From: Chryseobacterium gambrini
GTDB lineage: Bacteria; Bacteroidota; Bacteroidia; Flavobacteriales; Weeksellaceae
DNA length: 64,000 nucleotides
Direction of reading: 5' to 3'
Assembly (NCBI RefSeq): GCF_900156825.1
Contig: NZ_FTOV01000001.1
Span: 558,001-622,000 of the forward strand
Position numbers and translations under genes: made by a program. The notes beneath the pieces are model-generated. The model had not been told where the DNA came from. It ran no database searches and saw only the letters and a list, made by a program, of their open reading frames with translations. Shown one piece after another: positions 45,356-53,952 of the stretch; positions within the stretch are counted from its first letter, which is position 1; the number at the start of each line of letters is the position of its first letter.

Positions 45356-45991
45356 TTAAGAATTAAAATTACCTTTAGAAAGATACACTACTTTTTTTGT
45401 ATCGTAAAATTCTTCGTCAAAATAACTTTTCAGGCTGAAAATTTCACATTTCAGTCCGGCTAATTCTTCAGCAAGATCCCCTCCTTTCAGATACAGAACA
45501 CCATTATGCTTTGTATTAAATTGTTCTTTCTCGAATTTACCTTTCAGCCATCTTAAAAATTCAGGCATCTGTGTTACGGCACGGCTTACTACAAAATGGA
45601 ATTTTTCCTTTAATTTTTCCGCTCTTCCGTGGATTGCGGTTACGTTTTTTAATCCGGCTCCTTCTGCAACAGCATTTACCACCGTTATTTTCTTTCCGAT
45701 AGAATCGATCAAAGTAAATTGGGTTTCGGGAAACAAAATCGCCAGAGGAATTCCGGGAAAACCACCGCCTGTTCCGATGTCCAAAACTTTTGTTCCGGGA
45801 GCAAATTCCATCACTTTTGCAATTCCCAAAGAATGTAAAATATGCTTTTCGTACAGAGATTCCATATCTTTTCTTGAGATCACATTGATTTTTTCGTTCC
45901 ATTCGTGGTATAAAACCTCCAGTTTATTGAACTGATCAATCTGTGTCTCTGTAAGATCCGGAAAGTATTTTAGTAGTAACGTTGTAGACAT
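45356..45991 (-). CDS. rsmG: 16S rRNA (guanine-527-N7)-methyltransferase RsmG
   Basis: 211 residues from the ATG at 45991 (MSTTLLLKYFPDL); an in-frame ATG at 46012 adds seven hydrophobic residues and is less likely. The SAM site is VLDIGTGGGFPGIPLAILFP and the RNA-facing motifs NVISRKDMESLYEKHILHSL and HFVVSRAVTQMPEFLRW are conserved. RsmG methylates G527 in 16S rRNA; its loss gives low-level streptomycin resistance in other bacteria. A TTG-N20-TATTTTTG promoter is present. Confidence 0.95.
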   Translation of the reverse strand: MSTTLLLKYFPDLTETQIDQFNKLEVLYHEWNEKINVISRKDMESLYEKHILHSLGIAKVMEFAPGTKVLDIGTGGGFPGIPLAILFPETQFTLIDSIGKKITVVNAVAEGAGLKNVTAIHGRAEKLKEKFHFVVSRAVTQMPEFLRWLKGKFEKEQFNTKHNGVLYLKGGDLAEELAGLKCEIFSLKSYFDEEFYDTKKVVYLSKGNFNS

Positions 45992-46009
45992 ATAAATTAT
46001 TATAAACGG

Positions 46010-46040
46010 CAAAAATAAGTTTTTTATCAGCTTTATTCAA
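46010..46040 (-). promoter_or_regulatory. rsmG promoter (TTG-N20-TATTTTTG)
   Basis: On the minus strand TTG (46038-46040) and TATTTTTG (46010-46017) are 20 bases apart, 18 bases before the chosen rsmG start, which supports that start over the one at 46012. Confidence 0.6.
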
Positions 46041-46076
46041 ATTATCAAAACCAAGATTTACCTTTCAGAAATTTCT

Positions 46077-46898
46077 TTACTCCTCTTTTTCGATATAATT
46101 GTTGGTTCTTTTCAGTAATTTTGAAATTTTCTCATCCAGTTTTCCGGATTTCATATCATCAGTTCCGAGCTTTGCTATGTAACCGTCTTTCAATTGGATA
46201 TCAACTTTCCCTATCTGTTTATTGATGCTTATACTTTCCACATCGTCGTTGCTGAAACTAAAACCTCCCATCGCTTTTTTATACTCTGCAAAAGTCATCT
46301 GCTTTGTAGATTTTGGGACAAGCGAAAAAATTCCGTTGATTTTTTTAATCTGAATTAAATTAAAAACGTGATCATTTTCAGAATCTTTAAGGCTTATCAC
46401 AAGTCCGGGAAGTCCTGAAAATCTGTACGGTCCGTCGTTAACCGGATAATCTTTGCTGAACCACGCTTCCCAGTTCCTCCCTTTGAAATTTGCCGTAGCT
46501 TTCTGGCAATCTATATTATTAATTTTTAAAAATTCTTTTTCAATTTTCCATTTCGGAATTTCATTATCCGGAATTAACAGATTGACAGTCTTAAACTTAT
46601 CATAAAAATTAACTGCTTTTTTAGCATAATCTTTTTCAATAATATAGCTGAGATTCTGGTCATAGTTTTTAGACGAAAGCAAATCCTTATAACTTTTTGT
46701 AGCCGCGTAAGCAGAATCTCTTTCGTATTTCACCGCGTTATAAAAATAGGATTTCTTACCGTCCGTATCCAGATTCATATAATCTGTAATGATGGAATCT
46801 TTTTTATTGAGATCCGGCTTCATCCTGTATTCGTACACAAAGCGGTAATTCTGAGCCGAAGCCAGTGAAACGATAAAAAGAAACAGAAATTTGTACAT
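46077..46898 (-). CDS. GLPGLI-family secreted protein 1
   Basis: 273 residues from the ATG at 46898 (MYKFLFLFIVSLASAQ), the start of a signal peptide; a frame extending to 46967 adds unlike residues. The family motif region is YRFSGLPGLVISLKDSENDH (near residue 155). Family members occur in many paralogues in Flavobacteriia, are exported, and have no known biochemical role. It lacks the conserved C-terminal tail of the two paralogues at 51.3 and 52.9 kb, ending in LLKRTNNYIEKEE. Opposite strand to the aminotransferase gene. Confidence 0.85.
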   Translation of the reverse strand: MYKFLFLFIVSLASAQNYRFVYEYRMKPDLNKKDSIITDYMNLDTDGKKSYFYNAVKYERDSAYAATKSYKDLLSSKNYDQNLSYIIEKDYAKKAVNFYDKFKTVNLLIPDNEIPKWKIEKEFLKINNIDCQKATANFKGRNWEAWFSKDYPVNDGPYRFSGLPGLVISLKDSENDHVFNLIQIKKINGIFSLVPKSTKQMTFAEYKKAMGGFSFSNDDVESISINKQIGKVDIQLKDGYIAKLGTDDMKSGKLDEKISKLLKRTNNYIEKEE

Positions 46899-47015
46899 AA
46901 TGGTGACTGGTGTTTTAATTTTATTTGAATAACTACAAATATAGTGATAAAACGCTAACGCAGACAAAAAAGCTTACTCCGGCTGTATTTTAATTTCTGA
47001 AGAAATACTTTTTAT

Positions 47016-47023
47016 TATATTTG
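47016..47023 (+). promoter_or_regulatory. -7 box of the aminotransferase promoter
   Basis: TATATTTG matches TAnnTTTG, 19 bases before the aminotransferase ATG. The upstream TTG is not clear. Confidence 0.45.
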
Positions 47024-47042
47024 TTAAAATAGAAATAATTAC

Positions 47043-48236
47043 ATGGAGAAACTTTCAGATAGAGTACAAAGACTTGGTTACTCACAAACTTTTGTTATGT
47101 CGAATAAGGCTAGAGAAATGAAAGCCAGCGGAATAGATGTTATAAGCCTTACTTTAGGGGAACCCGATTTTGATGTTCCGGACAATATCAAACAGGCTGC
47201 TTTCGATGCCATTAACCAAAATTACAGTCACTACTCTCCTGTTCCCGGATTTTTAGAACTTCGTGAAGCGATTGCTCACAAATTAAAACGAGATAATAAT
47301 TTAGAATATAAACCAACGCAGATCTGCGTTTCCAACGGTGCAAAACAGGCAATTTTAAATGTTCTGGCTGCTCTTCTTAACGATGGAGATGAAGTAATTC
47401 TTCCAAATCCATACTGGGTAAGCTATGATGAAATGGTAAAAATGATGGGCGGAGTTTCTGTGATGCTTCCGACTTCATATGTAACGGATTTTAAAATCAC
47501 TGCGGAACAGCTTGAAGAAGCCATTACAGATAAGACAAAGGCTGTCCTGTTCAGCTCACCGTGCAACCCTTCTGGCGGATATTACACGTATGATGAACTG
47601 AAATCTCTGGCAAAAGTGATTGCCAAATATCCTCATGTAACGGTAATTTCAGACGAAATCTACGAATTCATCAACTACGAAACGAAAACAACGTCGATTG
47701 CTCAGTTTCCAGAGGTTTATGAACAGACAGCCGTTATTAACGGGATGTCTAAAGCGTTCGCGATGACAGGATGGAGAATTGGATATTCTGCGTGTCCGGA
47801 ATGGCTGGCTAAAGCGTGTGAAAAAATCCAGGGACAAATGACGAGCGGAGCGAATACAATGGCTCAGAGAGCGTCTATCACCGCTTTACAGACTGATCCT
47901 TCGGAGTATAAATATATGATTGATGCTTTCAAAAAAAGAAGGGATTTGGTTTATGATTTAATTAAAGAAATCCCAGGTTTTAAAGTGGTTTTGCCTAAAG
48001 CAGCGTTTTATTTCTTCCCGGATGTATCGCATTACATCGGAAAAACATTAGACGGAACAGAAATTAAAGATTCTGATGATTTTGCCATGTTCCTTCTCGA
48101 AAATGCTCATGTAGGCTGCGTTGGCGGAGTTTCTTTCGGAAGCCCTGAATGCATCAGATTTTCTTATGCGGCTTCGGAGGAAGATCTAAAAGAAGCCATG
48201 AGAAGAATTAAAGATTTACTGGATAAATTTAACTAA
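47043..48236 (+). CDS. Pyridoxal-phosphate aminotransferase, aspartate type
   Basis: 397 residues of fold-type I aminotransferase. SNGAKQAILNVLAALL marks the cofactor phosphate site, CNPSGGYYTYDEL the substrate loop, SDEIYEFINYE the Asp that binds the pyridine N, and NGMSKAFAMTGWRIGY carries the Schiff-base Lys. The sequence fits subgroup I-beta aspartate/prephenate aminotransferases, which make aspartate or arogenate. Precise substrates cannot be separated from sequence. The next gene (M16 peptidase) starts 56 bases later on the same strand. Confidence 0.9.
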   Translation: MEKLSDRVQRLGYSQTFVMSNKAREMKASGIDVISLTLGEPDFDVPDNIKQAAFDAINQNYSHYSPVPGFLELREAIAHKLKRDNNLEYKPTQICVSNGAKQAILNVLAALLNDGDEVILPNPYWVSYDEMVKMMGGVSVMLPTSYVTDFKITAEQLEEAITDKTKAVLFSSPCNPSGGYYTYDELKSLAKVIAKYPHVTVISDEIYEFINYETKTTSIAQFPEVYEQTAVINGMSKAFAMTGWRIGYSACPEWLAKACEKIQGQMTSGANTMAQRASITALQTDPSEYKYMIDAFKKRRDLVYDLIKEIPGFKVVLPKAAFYFFPDVSHYIGKTLDGTEIKDSDDFAMFLLENAHVGCVGGVSFGSPECIRFSYAASEEDLKEAMRRIKDLLDKFN

Positions 48237-48292
48237 GAATAATTTAAGCATTTTTTTTAATAATCATCAAACATATTCCAACATCAATTAAC

Positions 48293-51232
48293 ATGAATTT
48301 TTTAAAGAGAATCACCATTGTAACCAGTATTGCAGCAGCAAGTTACTGCGGATACACTTACGGACAGGATTTCCAGTGGAAAGAAGCACAGTCGAATGGC
48401 TACACCTATAAATATGTAACCAACGACCCTACCTCAGCAAGATATTACACGCTGAAAAACGGATTAACCGTTATTCTGAGCCCAACGAAAAAAGACCCAA
48501 GAATCCAGACTTTTATTGCAACGAAAGCAGGAAGCAAAACCGATCCGGCAGATCATACCGGTTTGGCACATTATCTGGAACATATGCTTTTTAAAGGGAC
48601 GGATCAATTCGGATCTAAAGACTGGGCAAAAGAAAAGCCACTTCTTGACCAGATTGATGCTCTTTACGAAAAATATAATTCTACAACGGACGAAGCAAAG
48701 AGAAAGGAAATTTATAAAGAAATCGATAAAGTTTCGGGAGAAGCAGCAAAATATGCTATTGCGAACGAATACGACAAAATGATGTCGGGAATGGGCGCAG
48801 ACGGAACCAACGCTTTTACTTCGTACGAACAGACAGTTTACACAGAAGATATTCCTGCGAATGTAACGGATAAATTTTTAGCATTACAGGCAGAACGTTT
48901 CAGACAGCCGATTTTAAGACTTTTCCATACAGAGTTAGAAGCGGTTTATGAAGAAAAAAACAGAGGTCTGGATAATGACGGAAGAAAGGTTCTGGAATCT
49001 ATGTTTGCCGCGATGTTCCCGAATAACAATTACGGAAAGCAAACGACAATCGGAACGATTGAACACCTGAAAAATCCTTCACTAAAAGCGATCAGAGAAT
49101 ACTATAACAATTATTACGTTCCGAATAATATGGGGATCATCATGTCGGGAGATTTTAATCCTGATGAAATGATTGCCAAGATCGACAAAGCATTTTCTTA
49201 CATGAAAAACAAACCGGTTCCGGCATACAATCCGGGACAGGAAAGTCCGATTATGGCTCCGATTACCCGGGAAGTTTACGGACCGAATCCTGAAAATATT
49301 ATGATCGGATTCCGTTTTCCGGGTGCTACTACAAAAGATGCAAGAATGCTGAATTTCATCGGAAGTATGCTTACCAACGGACAGGCAGGATTAATTGACC
49401 TTGATCTTGTTAAAAAGCAGAAATTACTGGGTGCTTATGCGTTTCCGTATGTTCTGAAAGATTATTCGGCGCTTTTGTTACAGGGAAATCCTACGGAAGG
49501 ACAGTCTTTGGATGATGTGAAGAATTTATTGCTTCAGGAAATCGATAAGCTTAGAAAGGGAGAATTTTCTGATGATCTGATTCAGTCGATCGTGAATAAT
49601 GAGAAGAAAAATGTAATCCAGAAGTATGAAAAATATACCTCAAGAGCAGAATCTCTGATGGATGAATTCACTTCCGAAGTAGACCATAAAACCCAACTTC
49701 AGTATATTGAAGAAATTTCAAAGCTTACTAAAAAAGATATTATGGATTTCGCATCTAAATATCTTAAGGACAATAATTATGTTGCGGTTTACAAAAGAAA
49801 AGGAGAAGACAAAAACATCGTAAAAGTAGACAAACCTACGATTACTCCGGTTTCCGTAAACAGAGAAGACCAGTCGCCGTTCCTGAAAAAGATCGACGAA
49901 ATGCCGGAAGCTCCGATTTCTCCGGTATGGCTGAATTTTGAAAAAGATATTGCCAAAAGCAAAGTAAAATCGGTGGATGTGCTTTCTGTAAAAAATACGG
50001 ATAATGATCTTTTCAGATTATATTATTATTTCGATGCCGGAAAATGGAATAACAAAATTCTTCCTTTAGCAGCAGAATATCTGCAATATTTAGGAACAAA
50101 AAATAAATCTTCGGAAGACATCAGTAAAGAATTTTACAAACTGGCTTCAAGTTTCAATGTAAGCGCAGGAAATGAAGAAACCTACGTTACACTGGAAGGT
50201 CTGAATGAAAATTTTGATAAAACTGCGGCTCTGTTCGAAGATTTAATTAAAAACTGTGTGGCAGATCAGAAAGCTTTGGATTCTTATAAAGTAAGACTGA
50301 AGAAATCAAGAGCCAATGCGAAACAGAATAAAGGTTCCATTATGAGCGGACTGAGAAGCTATGCACAATACGGTCCTCAAAATCCATTCAATAACGTATT
50401 GAGCGACGCAGAATTAGATGCCTTAAAAGCAGAAGATTTAGTGAATGTATTGCATGATTTATTTAATTTTAAGCATAAAATTCTTCATTATGGTCCGAAA
50501 TCAGCCAACGAAGTTGCTTCTTCTTTAACGCTGATTCATAAAGTTCCGGCTTCGCTGAAAGATATGCCGAAGTCTAAAACATTTACCCAGATTCCTACGG
50601 ATAAGAATAAAGTATTGTTTGCCCATTACGATATGGTACAGGCAGAAATTTTCTGGGTAAGAAACAGCGATCCTTATAATGTAAGCATTACTCCGACCGT
50701 GAATTTGTTCAATAATTATTTCGGCGGCGGAATGGGTTCTGTAGTTTTCCAGACGATCAGGGAATCTAAAGCTTTGGCTTATTCTACCTATTCTTACTTC
50801 TCTCTTCCGGGCAAAAAAGAGGATAAAGATATGATTATGGCTTATGTAGGAACTCAGGCAGATAAATTCAATGAATCTACCACAGCGATGAATGAGCTTC
50901 TGACAACGCTTCCGAAATCTGATCAGTTATTTGAAACGGCAAAAAGCGGACTGAAGAAAACGATTGCCTCCGAAAGAATTACGCAGGACGGAATTATCTT
51001 TACGTATCTAAGAGCCCAAAAGCTTGGAAATAATACGGATATCCGAAAGAATACTTACGAACAGGCTCCAAAACTGACGTTTGCAGACATCAACAGTTTC
51101 CACGACAAGGAAATGAAAGGTAAAAGCTACACCTACTGTCTCGTTGCTTCGCAGGATAAAGTAAGTGAAGCCGATATGCAGAAACTCGGTGAAGTGAAGA
51201 AATTGAATTTGACTGAGATTTTTGGTTATTAA
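48293..51232 (+). CDS. Two-domain M16 (insulinase-family) metallopeptidase
   Basis: 979 residues: a signal-like N-terminus (to about 25) and two M16 halves. The first half carries the inverted zinc motif HYLEH (His93, Glu96, His97) with the third ligand Glu in LEAVYEEKNRG. The second half (about 540-970) lacks the motif and is the non-catalytic partner, as in pitrilysin-type single-chain enzymes. It closes a chamber around small unfolded peptides, here probably in the periplasm. Terminator shared with the convergent GLPGLI gene. Confidence 0.93.
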   Translation: MNFLKRITIVTSIAAASYCGYTYGQDFQWKEAQSNGYTYKYVTNDPTSARYYTLKNGLTVILSPTKKDPRIQTFIATKAGSKTDPADHTGLAHYLEHMLFKGTDQFGSKDWAKEKPLLDQIDALYEKYNSTTDEAKRKEIYKEIDKVSGEAAKYAIANEYDKMMSGMGADGTNAFTSYEQTVYTEDIPANVTDKFLALQAERFRQPILRLFHTELEAVYEEKNRGLDNDGRKVLESMFAAMFPNNNYGKQTTIGTIEHLKNPSLKAIREYYNNYYVPNNMGIIMSGDFNPDEMIAKIDKAFSYMKNKPVPAYNPGQESPIMAPITREVYGPNPENIMIGFRFPGATTKDARMLNFIGSMLTNGQAGLIDLDLVKKQKLLGAYAFPYVLKDYSALLLQGNPTEGQSLDDVKNLLLQEIDKLRKGEFSDDLIQSIVNNEKKNVIQKYEKYTSRAESLMDEFTSEVDHKTQLQYIEEISKLTKKDIMDFASKYLKDNNYVAVYKRKGEDKNIVKVDKPTITPVSVNREDQSPFLKKIDEMPEAPISPVWLNFEKDIAKSKVKSVDVLSVKNTDNDLFRLYYYFDAGKWNNKILPLAAEYLQYLGTKNKSSEDISKEFYKLASSFNVSAGNEETYVTLEGLNENFDKTAALFEDLIKNCVADQKALDSYKVRLKKSRANAKQNKGSIMSGLRSYAQYGPQNPFNNVLSDAELDALKAEDLVNVLHDLFNFKHKILHYGPKSANEVASSLTLIHKVPASLKDMPKSKTFTQIPTDKNKVLFAHYDMVQAEIFWVRNSDPYNVSITPTVNLFNNYFGGGMGSVVFQTIRESKALAYSTYSYFSLPGKKEDKDMIMAYVGTQADKFNESTTAMNELLTTLPKSDQLFETAKSGLKKTIASERITQDGIIFTYLRAQKLGNNTDIRKNTYEQAPKLTFADINSFHDKEMKGKSYTYCLVASQDKVSEADMQKLGEVKKLNLTEIFGY

Positions 51233-51236
51233 TAAT

Positions 51237-51266
51237 GAAAAAGCCCTGAAATTCAGGGCTTTTTTA
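51237..51266. terminator. Bidirectional terminator
   Basis: AAAAAGCCCTGAA and TTCAGGGCTTTTT form a perfect stem between the convergent M16 peptidase and GLPGLI genes; it reaches the stop codon of the latter. Confidence 0.9.
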
Positions 51267-52088
51267 TTGATAATCAATCTTATGATTAAGTTCTATTGGA
51301 TTGTTATTTTCTCTAATTGTTTTCTTCAATCTATCTGTTTCTTTTTTCATGTTTACAGAAACAGCATTTCCTGCTCCATCATCTTTCTTTATTGGAACTC
51401 CCATAGATTTCATACGTGCAAAAGGATCAGAGTAGTAATTTTCACATAGTTTTTTGAATTGCTCCCATGTTAGCTCAGACCCTTTATTTCTGTAATAAAC
51501 TTTCTCATTTCCATCTTTTATTTCAGTTAAACTAAAACTATAATCATTTTTCTCATCTGAAATTTTAACAATTAATCCTGGTAGACCTTTAAAAACATAG
51601 GGACCGTCTTGAATTGGAATTTCAGTTGTAAACCAAGCTATCCAATTTCTACCACCATAATTTATTTTTGCTTTTTGAACATTGAAATTTGCAATTCTAC
51701 TTTTTTCAGGCAAAAGTTCCCAATCAAAACTCTCAGAGATTTTTATCGAATAGATATCTCTGTAAACCGTTTGAATACTTTTATATGTAATATTTTCAGT
51801 AAAATTCTTAGTAACATAAAGCTGATCTCCCAATGTCATTCCTCTTCCCAAGCCCAAACCTGTAATTGCAATAAGAGAGTCAGATGCTCTGTCATGTTCA
51901 GTTCTAAAAACTGAATTTTTACCATTTTCAGAATCTAAAACCATTTTTTTTAAAGTAATACTGTCCTTTTGTGGATTTGGTTTATATTCTAAATCATATT
52001 TGAACAACCTATTTTGAGCAGAAATGTTATCAAAAAATATAATAACACATAATAGCAAAAATTTTATACGGAGTTTATTTCTTTTCAT
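51264..52088 (-). CDS. GLPGLI-family secreted protein 2
   Basis: 274 residues with a signal peptide (to ISAQ). The family signature PYVFKGLPGLIVKISDEKND is near residue 160, preceded by the conserved NYGGRNWIAWF. The C-terminal stretch RENNNPIELNHKIDY is identical to that of the paralogue at 52913-53722. Family role unknown; members are exported in Bacteroidetes. It lies 68 bases downstream of the double-glycine peptide gene, with a hairpin between them that may reduce but not abolish co-transcription. Confidence 0.88.
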   Translation of the reverse strand: MKRNKLRIKFLLLCVIIFFDNISAQNRLFKYDLEYKPNPQKDSITLKKMVLDSENGKNSVFRTEHDRASDSLIAITGLGLGRGMTLGDQLYVTKNFTENITYKSIQTVYRDIYSIKISESFDWELLPEKSRIANFNVQKAKINYGGRNWIAWFTTEIPIQDGPYVFKGLPGLIVKISDEKNDYSFSLTEIKDGNEKVYYRNKGSELTWEQFKKLCENYYSDPFARMKSMGVPIKKDDGAGNAVSVNMKKETDRLKKTIRENNNPIELNHKIDYQ

Positions 52089-52116
52089 ATTATAAATATA
52101 ATCATCATATTAAATA

Positions 52117-52143
52117 ATGAGGCATAAAAATTTTATGCCTCAT
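52117..52143 (-). terminator. Hairpin between peptide and GLPGLI genes
   Basis: TGAGGCATAAAA and TTTTATGCCTCA are perfect 12-base arms around one base. On the minus strand it follows the double-glycine peptide gene and would terminate or attenuate its transcript, although no long T-run follows. Confidence 0.6.
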
Positions 52144-52156
52144 ATTTAAAATTAAT

Positions 52157-52363
52157 TTATTGACATCTATTTCCCCAATCATTCGGTCCAGGACCACATT
52201 GGAAAAATCCGCAAACTAGACCAAATTGTCTACATCCATCTTCCGTACCTCCGCCTGTTGGGACACACATATCGGGACAATTACCTCCTAGACCTCCACC
52301 AGGTAATTTTCCTCCAATCATTGACTTCAATTCATTTCTCGAAAGTTTTTTTAAATTTTTCAT
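52157..52363 (-). CDS. Double-glycine-leader peptide, six-cysteine bacteriocin-like
   Basis: 68 residues. The first 18 (MKNLKKLSRNELKSMIGG) form a classic double-glycine leader with LS..EL..MIGG, the type cut by C39-peptidase ABC exporters. The 50-residue core is rich in Gly/Pro and holds six Cys (29, 33, 44, 51, 56, 67) in a C-x3-C-x10-C-x6-C-x4-C-x10-C pattern, as in NCPDMC and FGLVCGFFQC. It resembles the bacteriocin-like peptides frequent in Chryseobacterium. No exporter, protease or tailoring enzyme is encoded nearby, so processing in trans is required. A precursor of a toxin, signal or disulphide-rich secreted peptide are options. Confidence 0.8.
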   Translation of the reverse strand: MKNLKKLSRNELKSMIGGKLPGGGLGGNCPDMCVPTGGGTEDGCRQFGLVCGFFQCGPGPNDWGNRCQ

Positions 52364-52479
52364 AATTTGATAGTTTAAAAATTAAAAATTATTTTTGTTA
52401 CACTACAATTTTTCCGGATCAATTGTCTGATACGAATATGAAAAATTCTTTATACCTATACCAACTAAGAAATTAATTA

Positions 52480-52508
52480 TTTCAATTAGAAAACTAATTA
52501 AATTGAAA
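52480..52508 (+). promoter_or_regulatory. Nested palindrome before the XRE regulator gene
   Basis: AATTAG-N4-CTAATT (52484-52499) is nested within TTTCAATT (52480-52487) and AATTGAAA (52501-52508). It ends one base before the regulator's ATG, a common place for an autoregulatory operator of a Cro/C1-type protein. Binding is inferred. Confidence 0.5.
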
Positions 52509-52509
52509 C

Positions 52510-52872
52510 ATGAATATTGGAACGAAGATTAAAAATTTAAGAGAAGAAAAACATCTTTCACAAACTGAACTGGCTTTTGAATTAGGTATTTCGCAGGGAA
52601 CTTTACACAACATCGAAAGCGGAAATTCTAAAAAAATAGATTTCCTTTTGATGGATAAAGTTTGTCAGCTTTTTGATAAGGAATTTGAATATTTTTTAGA
52701 TGCTGGAATGACTAATAATGTAAATGAAAATCATGGGCAAGTTGGTCAGATTGGAACAGTAAACAATTTCCCAGAAAACTTTCTCGAAGAATTTAAAAAG
52801 CTGGTTGAAAAAAATCAAGCCAATGAAAAAATAATTGAAGATCTGAAAGATAAACTCAATAATTCCAATTAA
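52510..52872 (+). CDS. XRE-family (Cro/C1-type) regulator with C-terminal helix
   Basis: 120 residues. The helix-turn-helix is at about 5-62 (IKNLREEKHLSQTELAFELG, ISQGTLHNIESGNSKKIDF), then a linker and a Lys/Glu-rich helix (EEFKKLVEKNQANEKIIEDL) that may form a coiled-coil dimer. It has no sensor domain. It diverges from the double-glycine peptide gene with a 146-base gap that must hold both promoters, so control of the peptide is the simplest guess. A hairpin terminator follows. Confidence 0.85.
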   Translation: MNIGTKIKNLREEKHLSQTELAFELGISQGTLHNIESGNSKKIDFLLMDKVCQLFDKEFEYFLDAGMTNNVNENHGQVGQIGTVNNFPENFLEEFKKLVEKNQANEKIIEDLKDKLNNSN

Positions 52873-52886
52873 AAAAAATATAATAA

Positions 52887-52914
52887 AAGACTTGAAAAAC
52901 TCAGGTCTTTTTTC
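52887..52914 (+). terminator. Terminator of the XRE gene
   Basis: AAAGACTTGA and TCAGGTCTTT pair with one G-U and are followed by six T. It overlaps the end of the convergent GLPGLI gene. Confidence 0.75.
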
Positions 52915-53722
52915 ATTCATAATCAATTTTATGATTCAGTTCAATAGGATTATTGTTCTCTCTGATCTGTTTTTTAAGCTGTTTTGTCATCTTATTAAGA
53001 TCGGTCGGAATAAGATTTCCTTTTTCATCTCCCGATTGTATTTTTATATTTCTGGCTTTCAGCTCTGCAAAAGGATCTGCGTAATAATCAGATTGAATCT
53101 TTTCAAAGTTTTCCCAACTTATTACTGTTCCTTTTTTTGAGAAAAATAAACTATCTTTCTCCAGTTTTTTAATCTTTATTAAATTAAAGCTATAGTTTTC
53201 CTGATCGTCCGAAATTTTCACAATAATTCCGGGAAGACCATTAAAAACATACGGACCTTCAGGAATGGGAATACTTTGCGTAAACCATGCGATCCAGCTT
53301 CTTCCACCGTACTCTACGGTTGCTTTCCGGCATTCAAAATCCTCTATTTTCTTTTTGTCGGATAATATCTTCCAGTTCAGATTTTCATCTATTTTTATGA
53401 AATATTTGTCATTAAAAAAGCTCATGAAAATAACCTTTTGGATATTGGCTGTTTCAAGATTTTTCACAACATAAATCTGAGAATTAAAAACCGGGCTTCT
53501 GCCTAAACCAAGTCCCGTTCTTTGTATCATGGAGTCGGAAACCCTTTCGCGCTCGCAACGAAAAGCAGATTCCTTTTCAAAAACATCCAAGTAATAAGTT
53601 TCGGTAGTAAGGTCGGGTTTATTGGGATTAGGCTTAAATTTAAGATCATAAACAAAAGTCATTTTTTGAGACAGCATCATTGCTGAAAGTATGCATCCCA
53701 AAATAAGGAATAATCTTTTCAT
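52913..53722 (-). CDS. GLPGLI-family secreted protein 3
   Basis: 269 residues from the ATG at 53722 (MKRLFLILGCILSAMMLSQ), the proper signal peptide start; an in-frame ATG at 53740 adds six residues. The motif region is PYVFNGLPGIIVKISDDQEN, preceded by EYGGRSWIAWF. It is clearly a paralogue of the 51264-52088 gene over the full length (for example TGLGLGR in both) and ends with the same RENNNPIELNHKIDY tail. Separated from the other copy by the XRE gene and the double-glycine peptide. Confidence 0.88.
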   Translation of the reverse strand: MKRLFLILGCILSAMMLSQKMTFVYDLKFKPNPNKPDLTTETYYLDVFEKESAFRCERERVSDSMIQRTGLGLGRSPVFNSQIYVVKNLETANIQKVIFMSFFNDKYFIKIDENLNWKILSDKKKIEDFECRKATVEYGGRSWIAWFTQSIPIPEGPYVFNGLPGIIVKISDDQENYSFNLIKIKKLEKDSLFFSKKGTVISWENFEKIQSDYYADPFAELKARNIKIQSGDEKGNLIPTDLNKMTKQLKKQIRENNNPIELNHKIDYE

Positions 53723-53886
53723 GAATAATTTTAAAATCATGGTTATCTAAATTTTACAGCTAAAATAAGATTTAATAAAATTTATCTGTCATAAAATAGG
53801 ATTAAATGATGAAAACATCATATTCAAAGGCTTTTTTATTTCTATCAAATCAAAAATAATTATAGATTTTATTTATCAAAATCAAA

Positions 53887-53917
53887 TTGTTCGATAGACG
53901 AAATATTTCTATATTTG
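53887..53917 (+). promoter_or_regulatory. Peroxiredoxin promoter (TTG-N20-TATATTTG)
   Basis: TTG at 53887-53889 and TATATTTG at 53910-53917 are 20 bases apart, about 35 bases before the peroxiredoxin ATG, a very good Bacteroidetes promoter. Confidence 0.75.
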
Positions 53918-53952
53918 CACCTGAAAATTTAAAATAAAAAAACAGGAAAATT

